Origin: Polytrichum commune
Lineage: Eukaryota > Streptophyta > Polytrichopsida > Polytrichales > Polytrichaceae
Length of the DNA stretch: 57,347 nucleotides
Assembly: GCA_950295325.1 (NCBI GenBank)
Contig: OX485808.1
Span: 41,751,180-41,808,526, forward strand
Direction of reading: 5' to 3'
The notes beneath the pieces are model-generated. The model was not told the DNA's origin. It was given only the letters and a program-made list of their open reading frames with translations, and did no database searches. The first letter of the stretch is position 1. The number at the start of each line of letters is the position of its first letter. Positions 26,354 to 35,675 of the stretch are shown here, piece by piece. A program made the translations under genes and the position numbers.

Positions 26354-27367
26354 ACTTCTCAACAATCCAGTAAAAATTGCAGAAATTTCCAGGGCAATCT
26401 GTTTGGCGATGTTGCAACTTGGTGGCTGGAAACTTGTACAATTCTCAGAATTTCTCTTTGTCTTCTGTATGCACCACAAGTGGAACAGAAATGGAGTCTT
26501 TCATTCCTGTCAAGAGGATATATATGCTAATAGTCAAACATACAAGGGTTGCTGCTTAAAAGTTCACATAATGGTGCAATTAGTGGTATAGTGCAAAATA
26601 CACACATCCAAATAGATGATTCCTTCGCTGCTGTTGACTTTTACTTCTCATGACATGACTCCCTGCATCATCAACACATTTAAGGCCACTTCCACCTTCA
26701 GAAGGTTGTGTTCCTTGCAATCATGTAAAAGACCATAGAATCTACGAAAACGCTTGATTCACAATGGTGTTCTGGTTTCAGTGACCATGACAATAACATA
26801 GGTGAACTTTCACATGAGAAATTTGCAACTCATAACAAGCATTACACATTGCTCCCTCTGTCCAACTTAATAGGTCAAAAGCATAATTGGACATGTGAAC
26901 GTTAAAGCCTGGTTAACCGAACCTGGGAACCTAGGAAAGGTTGAACCTAGGAACATAGCCAGTTAATTCCTGGCATTCACATGTCAGGGTTAAAGCACAA
27001 AGAGTTGTCCACAAATGATTTCCCTGGAACAATTAAATTGAGGACACTCAAATGGCTCCACTAGACAAAACCAGTAGGTGTGGGATCCCAAAATTCAGAA
27101 CATATACAACTCTAAAGATACTGCTGCGCTACATTGATGGACAGAGGAATTCTATAATAAAATATTTCTTCAAAATTTTCATACTAGAGCAGTATGTGGA
27201 TGATAAATGGGCAGGTATCAAGGACCTGTCATCAATAATATTTTATGGTATTAGTTTACAATTGGATAAATTCGTCAAACCCTAAAATTTGTCAACGACA
27301 TATTGGCAGCACTGGCTCGACAAAAGTGGAATCACAAGGCTACCAGTTGAATGAACTGCCTCCTTGT
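26354..27367 (-). other. Intergenic spacer: SNARE promoter side and TPX2-like 3' flank
   Basis: Both flanking genes are read from the minus strand, so this 1-kb spacer must hold the TPX2-like 3' UTR and the SNARE promoter. I see no further coding exon. Plus-strand frames of 60-109 codons at 26246-26591 overlap SNARE exon 1 in antisense. Confidence 0.6.
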
Positions 27368-30300
27368 TCAGGCAGGCACCGCTGGATGCGTCGGACAAGT
27401 CCTCCTGCCCCTTGTGGGATGGAACTTGGGCTCCTGGGGTACTGTTAGCTTCTTTGTGGACCTACATCACGAAATCCACCAAATGAATAATTGCACCAAA
27501 AGCAGGTGTTGACGATCAAACAAACCGTACACGAGAGCTTTATGAGAGATTTCCAAATTACCTGTGTGGCTTGAATGGACGGTCAAACAGAGGCGCCTTC
27601 TGTGCATGAGGGATCATGAGTTTATGAGCCGTCTTTGCATCTTCATCGATATCATCCTGTTTCAAACATAAATGAAAACATTAGCTCAGAAGAATCAGTT
27701 GGAAATTGAATTGAACCTCGCAGGAATGTGTGCAAAAGATTGTGTGCAAGGAAATTGGTGCAGTACCTGCTCGGCGGGCTCTGCCCGTTTGGCACAAAAC
27801 ACATGACCAGGTTTTGGTGCCTTCCCTAAAATCTGTAATAAGAGGGACAAGCCATTACTATATGCAAATATGATTCACACTTTCAAACATTCAAAGCGCA
27901 CACAGAATCATGCCACCAGGATCTCCTAGCATTCAGTACACCATGCATGCTGTAAAATTAGTGGGACATAAAATATTTTGTTAACAGTGGGACAATACCT
28001 TGGGCTCTGCAACTGCAAGGCCCTGGAAGGCAGAGTTGAAGCCTTCTTTGGCAGCAATGTACTCCTCCATCTTTTTGTTGAACTCAATCTCTTTGAGAAT
28101 CCCTCTTTCCTGTAGAAGTCGTGAGAGTAGTTCAGTATAGGTTCTGTGCTCATCCTTCTGGTAATAACGTCTCATCATTGTTACGTGGCTGGCGTCTCAC
28201 ACTGACAATTCTAGCCCAGGATTCCATTCCCCATGTAAATGCATCCTTACACAATCTCGCAACTAAGAAGACTCGGGGATACATCCCAAAAATTTCATGA
28301 CCAAGGATAGCCAACAATATAGGTTCATGCACAATGAAAGAAATTTTCATTTTCTCGTGTCAGAAAACCAACCTGAGTGCGTAAGCGGAAGGGTCTTGGA
28401 CTGGTAACCCTTTTCCTCAACTTTTGAAAGCATGGAGCTACCAGTTCTTTAACCTGATACACAATCAAGAGCATTAGACCTACAAATATACTACATCAAG
28501 AGCATTAGTTCCTCACTCCTGTCTTTCGCACATACATGTAATTTGCATATACTAAGTGATAATTTGATGGTGCATCCTCCTACCGACCATGGCAGCAGAG
28601 TTCTGACCTTCGGGCAAATTGACTTGATCGACTCGTCAGATGCACAGTTTGCTCTCTTGACATTCACATCAAAACATTCCTGGCTCTTTCTGCACACCCC
28701 ATAACAATATCAATATTATTAAATCTACTGACATATCTAAGATGTGACCGTATGAAGGGAAATCAAAGGAACATACGAACTTCTCAAGTGGTCGTGGATA
28801 CAAAACATACCTTTTAATACCATGCTTGCTCTCGGGAATTCCAAACTTCTTCATGTCAATATTCTCCAGGCAGTCACTTGCAACATGCAGGAACAATTCC
28901 ACACCCTCCAGTTTCGTCTCAGTGGCTTTGACCTCACTCGAAGAAGGCTTACTGGCATCCTCTTCTTCAGATCTCTTGGCTTCCTTGTAATCTGCTGCGG
29001 AGACGGAAACTATTGTCTCTGTGGAGACTGAATCTTTTGCCACTACTTCACATTGTTGGCCAGAAGACTGATTGTCGGTTTCATTCAAAGGAACTTCTTT
29101 AAACTCCCCATCAATCTTCGGTATCTCACAGTTTTCGACTTCCTGTTGCTCCTCCTGGGCCATAGGTTTCTGATCTAGAGCCAAATTTTGGAAAACCTCT
29201 TCCAAGCCAACCTCCTTCGGATCCTGAGCTTTGATGCTACTCTCAGCCTCAACGGTGGGGACCAAAGCCACCGGTTCCACCAATACACATGAGTCATCAG
29301 AAGCCTCAGAAGATGACTTCGCCTCAACTGCTGGCAGAGAGTCCTCAAGTCTTCGTACACATGTGCTTGCAACATCAACATCTGCAACTCGAGATGGCAC
29401 TTCCCCATTCTGAACCTCAGATCTCGCCAATGAGCTCGGTGTAGCAACATGCCGGATGGAACCCGGTGTACCCCGCCGGGCAATTAGGTATTTCTTCGTT
29501 GGCACAGAGGAAGGAGAGTTGTAGTTGGGGTCATTTGCAGCACACCTGGATGACCTGCAGTGATGGCCGGGGACATACTGAGGGGATCCAACATTCTCTG
29601 CACAAACTGCCACCTTCTTTAGGTCAGCTAGAACATGCCCAGGCTCCACAGACTTCACAGGTGTCTTATGTGGAAGAGATGATGCCACCACAGCTACCGA
29701 AGATGATGATGACTCTTTAGCTTGTTGCACTGTTGCAATGACGTTTGCAGGTGCTGAACTCTTGCTTTTCTGAGCTTTCTGAGAAGCTTTTCCAGGAGTC
29801 TCAGGCTTCAGGCTAACTACATTGGCAGCTTTGTCACTTGTGTTCTCCTTGTCTACATGATCACCTTGCACAGGTACGACAACGTCCTTGCAAGTGCTTG
29901 AACCTGTTTCAGTTGGGGCTGCTACTGCTGCTGCTGCCTTGGGTTCAAGAACTTTCTGGCTTCTGGAACGTGCAAGGGGCTTGTCTTCGGAGGATGGAAT
30001 GGCTGGATTCTTCCTGGTGGATTTCACAGCCTTTGTGGGAGTAGCATCGGAGTGATTTTGACTAGGAGAATTGGGGTTGGGATCATCGTTTTCGCAAGAC
30101 TGCAACTTTTTCATAAGGGAAGTGGGTTTCAGTGATCCGTTGCCATTCTTTTCCATCATGCCGGAAGGGCTGTTACATGCACTATTTGCATTTCGGACGG
30201 CCTTGCTTGTCAATGGGGTCAATGAGGTGGAAACAGGTCCTCTAGCAACTTTCTTGGCGCTACCGGCACTGCAGTGATAGCCCCCCACCACGTTAAATCT

Positions 30301-32096
30301 CCGGACACATCGAATCCTAGATTGCCACTGCATCGGACAAAGCCCTAAACCCAAAACAGTTCGAGTGACGGATACAAGACTACCACACAGACGGCGGCAT
30401 TACATGACCCTCAGATCAGACATCGACACACTGTTGCTTCAAGCATTATCACTAACGACAGCAATTTGCAGCTCAGAGTGAATGGCGCTGGCAGGCAAGA
30501 ACAAATTCATTTCAGGAAGGGGTGTTACAAGATTCCAGCAATATGTCATCCTCATTTCAACATGACATATTTAACTGGCACTAAAATTGCTAGCAAGGCT
30601 AGGCTTGATTGAATTTACTTTGAATATACTGCCTGCCATCGCCACTCGATCGCACTGCTCTCCTGGGTCCTCGATTGTCCCATGTGCGTGACGTTCCCCA
30701 TACCTCTAAATTTTAACCAAAAACATGCAGTCTAACATCTACTCCTAAACATCGCAATTGACAGATTAGTCAATTGCGCTGTGGCTGACTACTATTTAAG
30801 CGAAACATTTACAGTCAGAACTCCCTAAGCAAGGTGGGAGACCAACATGCACAGAAGGGATGAAACTTTGCGAGCATCCTAATATTGGACATGATAAAGG
30901 GCAGCAAGGAGCAAGGACTATTGGAAGACCTGACTGCCTTCTCAGCTGCAACTGGAGTCTTGGGATGCTGCAGACTCCCTTGATGCTGCAAACTCCCTTG
31001 GGTGCTGCTTGGAGCCTTCGCAGCGTCGTTCGCTTGAATCTGCGTATATATACATCTAGATGAGGTCACAGGAAAACTTGCAGAAACTCGAAGTGCTTTT
31101 CATATACAAAGTTACAAAAGTGAATCTCAAATTCGAAAAAAGGAGCTACAGAGAATGTTATATTTACCTTGTGGATTTTTGGTGAATCCATTGCCTTCAT
31201 CACCTCAGCGAACGCGGCATCTTTCTTGAGCATGCCTGCGATTTGAAAAACAGGTCAGCTTCAAACGATCAAGTACTATTCGTTGGCATATTCAGATATT
31301 GTATGCTTCTATTTGTTGCGATCGATGCAGAAACTATCGACAATTCAAATGGACATGTGGTCTTAAATAGAGAAAACTGACTCTTGCCAACGCCACATTG
31401 CTCTCAATCCAAGCATTCTCACACATGCATGTGTGCAATCCAGGTATGCTATATGTGAGCTACATTTGTGCTATACATGCATGTGTGCCATGAGATCAAT
31501 GGCAATTCAGGTGTGCTGTGTGTGTGCTATATACTAATTATAGTTGTCCTCAAAACACTGTATGCTTCTATTCGTTGTAAACAGTTGCAGAATCATTAAG
31601 ACCTCTCTGTCGACAATGTAAAAATGCACATGTGGTCCTACATCGAGAAGACTGACTAAGGATTCTTGCAAACTTCACATCCCAAGCTGCACGCTACCCA
31701 CTTGCAGTCCAGGAACTCTCACATGTGTGCTATTAAATCAATGGCAATCCAGATATGCTATATGTGTGCTATTTCTGTGCTATACATACATATGTGCTAT
31801 CAGATCAATGCCAATCGTCACTCTTTTGGACTGAAATCCCGCAAACTAACAGGCATAGACACGAAATTATTTAGACACTGGTGATGGTGCAAGTGACCAG
31901 GAAGGAAACTTAAAGAAAACGCATTTGGATCCCTATTGAACGTACCAGGCTTCCCCTTGAAGAAGGCATCCGGATCGATGGGCTCCTCAGGCGCCGTGAA
32001 GTCATGGAACTTGGGCGCTTGGAAGCTCTCGTAGAATGCATCTGGCTCGAAGCTGCCCTCAAAGCTCCCATCGAATTCTACATCGAGTGCATCCAT
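27368..32096 (-). CDS. TPX2: TPX2-like microtubule/spindle assembly protein, 10 exons
   Basis: Coding exons in transcript order: 32096-31946, 31235-31168, 31039-30930, 30268-28811, 28689-28608, 28453-28373, 28109-27999, 27832-27767, 27656-27562, 27461-27368 (2316 nt, 771 aa plus stop; close to plant TPX2 size). The N terminus (residues 1-50) has the acidic/aromatic YESFQAPKFHDFT block typical of the Aurora-binding end of TPX2/TPXL proteins. Residues 110-595 are a low-complexity Ser/Pro/Lys linker with CDK-type sites TPTK (186-189) and TPVK (312-315), a KEN box (250-252) and a basic KKYLIARRGTPG block near 368. The C terminus carries TPX2-family motifs: PRPFRLRTQERG near 642-653, a charged helix, IPHAQKAPLFDRPFKPH, then KKLTVPQEPKFH. 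The ATG at 32096 is the first in frame; the upstream extension begins at TTG. The donor of exon 3 (GTCTTC) is weak but keeps phase. Exact TPX2 versus TPXL assignment is open. Confidence 0.91.
29842..29850 (-). other. KEN box codons in the TPX2-like gene
   Basis: Exon 4 encodes ...HVDKENTSDK..., with KEN at residues 250-252. KEN boxes are APC/C-Cdh1 destruction signals, and animal TPX2 is removed at mitotic exit through one. Its use here is inference. Confidence 0.55.
31301..31818. repeat. Tandem duplication in intron 1 of the TPX2-like gene
   Basis: Two diverged units of about 259 bases (31301-31559, 31560-31818). Both start GTATGCTTCTATT, both contain ACATGTGGTC about 50-70 bases in, a GAGAAAACTGACT/GAGAAGACTGACT stretch, and end in TATGCTATATGTG...GATCAATG repeats. 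Each also has internal TGTGTGCTAT copies. Confidence 0.75.
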
Positions 32097-32486
32097 CTCA
32101 GCTTGCTCCTCAACCAAACCTAACCCTCAAAACGCGCTCCAGGCGTCTTCTTCTTGTCACCCACTCCCAGGCTATATCACACAATCCTTCACCAATACAT
32201 CTCACGTACTCAAACAACCAATGTGCAGCCTCACCATCAGTCTGACACTCCAAAAGTGCCCGATCACATTCCCACACCCCCAAAACCTTGATTCTTGAGC
32301 GTCGCAAAAAGCTCCAAAACAGAGTCAAAAAGAGCTAGATTCCGGGACGAGCGAGGAGAGAGCTTGAAATGCGTGCCTTAGTGTAACCAACCACAACGAA
32401 CTTCTCAAAGGAACTCAGAGCATTTCCTGCGAGAGCGAGGGCGAAGTCTGGGGTCATATCGATCGATCGATCCTCCGAGACAAAGA

Positions 32487-32533
32487 CAACGGCTAGTTTG
32501 TAAACAGATGACCGTTGGGCTCGCTTCCGTTGG
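32487..32533 (-). promoter_or_regulatory. Cluster of MSA-type (AACGG) G2/M motifs upstream of the TPX2-like gene
   Basis: The minus strand at 32519-32509 reads CCCAACGGTCA, an exact match to the plant mitosis-specific activator consensus YCYAACGGYYA bound by MYB3R factors. A second core CCAACGG (minus) lies at 32533-32527, and a plus-strand CAACGGCTA at 32487-32495. They lie 390-440 bases upstream of the ATG in a GC-richer promoter-like stretch. The link to G2/M expression is inferred from known plant mitotic genes. Confidence 0.65.
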
Positions 32534-33366
32534 CCCCGGCCTTCCCTCGCCCGGTGAAACGCCGGGTGGATTCCACCATAGTCAGCGGCTGCGGTGATGG
32601 GGGCTCTGTTGGACCCGGTGAAACGGGCGGTCCAGTGGGAAATGACGGGTGGGCCCACCTCCATCAGATAGCCATCAGGATTCGGGTATGTGTTTGGGAG
32701 TGTGGTGGACCCGGATGAGTGACGTGTGGGTCCCGCATTAAGGACCCGGAGAAGGGGCGGGTCGCCGGCCATTCTCACAGGGAGTTGGCGGCGGAGCTCT
32801 AAAAATGCATTCAAGGCCGCCACGCTGGCACTAACTACAAATAAAGTAGTTTAGTTTTCCTTTCTTGTTCGTTGGCGCCTGACGTGTCAGCTAGATACTA
32901 CACCTCCAATGTTGGACTTGTGTGAGGTAAGTGACCCTATTGTTGGCACTCCCAACTCCACATATAGTTTTGATGCTTGGATCCGATTAGGATGTGTGTT
33001 ATCGGGTTACTAGCAATTACGGATCACTTGAAGATTGTCATTTTAAGTTTTTGAAATAATTGGACTTGAGAACCAAATACTATAAAAGGTCAAGATTTTT
33101 CTTTGTTTTAATATGACTACATTGGTTCTCTAACTTGTATCCATTGTTGAACTAGATGTTGTTGTCGAGTCTATTTTGAGCATAACCCAATCTCATCGGA
33201 ACATGTGTCTTTTCAATGTTTGTTCTTGAGTACAAGCTTTGCTATGTATCACTCAAATATACATGTCCAATTTAAAAGAGTGGTCACCACACAAGGCTCA
33301 CTCATATTATAGGTGAGTGCTTGGTATCAAAACACAATTTCAACAATGTCATCAAAGAGCCTACCC
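32534..33366. other. GC-rich TPX2 promoter side grading into AT-rich spacer
   Basis: 32534-32800 is GC-richer, with a CCCGGTGAAAC direct repeat (32549, 32615). The rest is AT-rich. No ATG-started coding frame with family similarity was seen; a minus-strand open frame at 32335-32823 starts with GTG and is judged fortuitous. Confidence 0.5.
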
Positions 33367-33558
33367 TGGTCCGAGATGACCTTAAACTACCGGATGATGG
33401 TGGAGAGATACCCAAAATTCAAGGAAGAGGTTGGCGGTTCGAATCCCGACTGTGAAATCTCCTCTCTACTTGACGGAAAACTTGCCACGTGGTGAACTAC
33501 CTCCTGTGCTTTGGCGTTGGCATGTCGGCCTTCTGTCTCAAAAAATAAAAAATAAAAT
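33367..33558 (+). mobile_element. tRNA-derived SINE with target-site duplication
   Basis: 192 bp between direct repeats AGCCTACCC (33358-33366 and 33559-33567). It has a box A-like start TGGTCCGAGATG (33367) and a perfect RNA polymerase III box B GGTTCGAATCC (33436-33446), and ends in an A-rich tail (AAAAAATAAAAAATAAAAT). Box spacing is slightly long. No protein frame. Family not recognised. Confidence 0.75.
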
Positions 33559-33567
33559 AGCCTACCC

Positions 33568-35675
33568 GAGCAATATCAAAATTACATATTGGGTCAGAAA
33601 AGTCAGTTTTTTATGGGTATTAGAAATAGAGGGAACAAGTGTATAGCAAACCCATCACTATTCGAGTCTTTGCTATTCTACACAATTTGGGCTCAATAAT
33701 GATTGATAGCCTCTTCACTTACCATTGCCTCAAAGAAAATTGGTGAAGACTAAGGTGTTGAAATCAAAGAAATTGAAGAAAGAAAAGCAATGCCTCAACA
33801 CAATGCTTATTTGGTATATATGTAATTGTACTTACATACGAAAGATATTGGAAGGTGTTTAGACCAAAATGGTATCAAAAACAAAAACCTCTTCGAATAT
33901 ATGTAACCTAATAGGGTATCATATGAACTATAAACTCCTTGATATACATAATGGAATGATGTAAAAGTGAATAATTAAATAATAATTAAATTAAATTTTG
34001 TGATGTCAATCATAACATTATTCAACATGCTATATGGGTTATATGGGGCCATGAATTATTCCCACATGAATTATTTTATGTTTGTGATCATATTCAAGCT
34101 GAAAACCATGTGAGAAACATAGATGCAATATTTTTTTTTTCCAGTAATAGACTTGACCTCAAGGATGATAACCTTATGACAATTTCAACTACTCACAAGG
34201 TTTTTCAAGTTATCAATATATGAGAGTCCTTGGCCATTAAATTTTGGAGGGTGGGCATTGGGAAAGGCTTCAAAGGTTGCCATTCTCTCAATTGGTGGAC
34301 AACATTGGACACGGACACTTTATTCACGCCAGCCCCTTGCTTGAAAGGGGTTGGAGTTTCTATCTATCTGGACAACATTGGTGAACAAGATCAAGAGAGT
34401 GCATGTGATCATTTAAACATATAGAGATGTTAACTTTGACTCCCCTCTTATAACTTTTGCATCTCAACTATGATTTTGAAGTTTCGAAATGCCAAATCTT
34501 CATGATTCATAATCACTAACCGGATGCGACAATTCCCAATAGGATGTGATGGCAAAAATTGTTTGTGGAGTTAGAAGTGCTCACAACGGGGTCATGCCAA
34601 CCTTGCTTACACATCTTCAACAATACACAAACCCACACCTATTAGACTGATATGTAAAGTCCCTTAAAGATCGTTTGGTCCATCTTTGAGATACATTTCT
34701 ATTGAGAGCTTGATAGCCCATCTTGTGTCGGAGTTTAAATTTGAAAGTTGAGTGAAACTCCTTTGACCTCCTCTTTCAATCCCCCCAAAAATCAACACAA
34801 CGTTGGGATCTAAATTTTTTTTTTTATATGGGACTTGCCACCCTTGAAATCCCAAATCAACCTATGCAATGTTAGCATGCTCCATGCATATGTGACAACG
34901 CTCTTTTAACATGTCAATCTAAGCCTTAAGAAAAACATAGATGACTTCACAAACACGCTTCAAAATCACATTTAACCCACACATCCAAAATTGTTTGATC
35001 CAAAACCTTAAGAATAACTGCATTACTTGATAATCGTTTTTTGGGTCCAATGCAAATTTCCTTTGTTATTGAAAGCATGCTTACATTATGTAGTTGCGCG
35101 CCACACATCGAGGAATGCATTTCATTTTTGACACGACCATCATGTTTTTTGGAGGGGCAATATGTTTTCACAAACTAATCAGAGCCGTGTAAATATGGCA
35201 CGTGTCTTTACATTCAATAATGCATCCTGGGGAGTGCATCATACGCACCTATGCTTGGCTACAACCTCACATGGTGCCCTTATTCCCTGTAAAAACCCTA
35301 ATGAATCATCCCTTTGTTAATTGAGGTACCCTTGCTTTGCGTTATGAACCCCATATTTTATAGTGCATTTTGTTTCTCCAACCAATCGAAGCCGCTAAAA
35401 CCCGTCCTTGAGCTTTTGCATTTGGCAAATGCATTTGGGGAGGACATTATGAGAAACATGGTGTCTTTGTTCCCCACAATGCACTCCCCCTATGCATTAC
35501 CTATTACTTTGGGTCACAGTTCAGTCACAGCTCAGTCACCGTTTAGGAACGGTGATACGTACACCGCCGTTACGCTGCTGTCGTCGTCGTTGTTGCTGCT
35601 GCTCGTAAGTCTTGTGCATTGGCAGTGAAGACGAAGGTTTAGCGTTTAGGGTGTAGTGAATTGCGAGCGGTGGCG
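33568..35675. other. Spacer upstream of ABCI1
   Basis: No coding exon seen. 34308-34372 is similar to 46-106 (ACGGACACTT-ATTCACGCC...GGAGTTTCTATCTATCT). CATAACATTATTCA occurs at 34011-34024. Close to the gene, 35513-35540 has repeated TCACAGTTCAG/TCACAGCTCAG, followed by CGTCGTCGTTGTTGCTGCTGCT just before the leader. Confidence 0.5.

Noticed and set aside
26246-26591. Plus-strand frames of 60-109 codons
   Set aside because: They are antisense to SNARE exon 1 and its leader; the minus-strand exon has clear family similarity.
29175-30277. Several frames of 60-102 codons on both strands
   Set aside because: They are shadows of TPX2-like exon 4.
32110-32328. Upstream minus-strand frame as N-terminal extension of TPX2
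   Set aside because: It is in another frame; the in-frame upstream part of exon 1 lacks ATG (TTG only).
32335-32823. 162-codon minus-strand frame upstream of the TPX2-like gene
   Set aside because: It begins with GTG, not ATG, shows no family similarity and lies over the promoter and leader; GC-rich composition explains its length.
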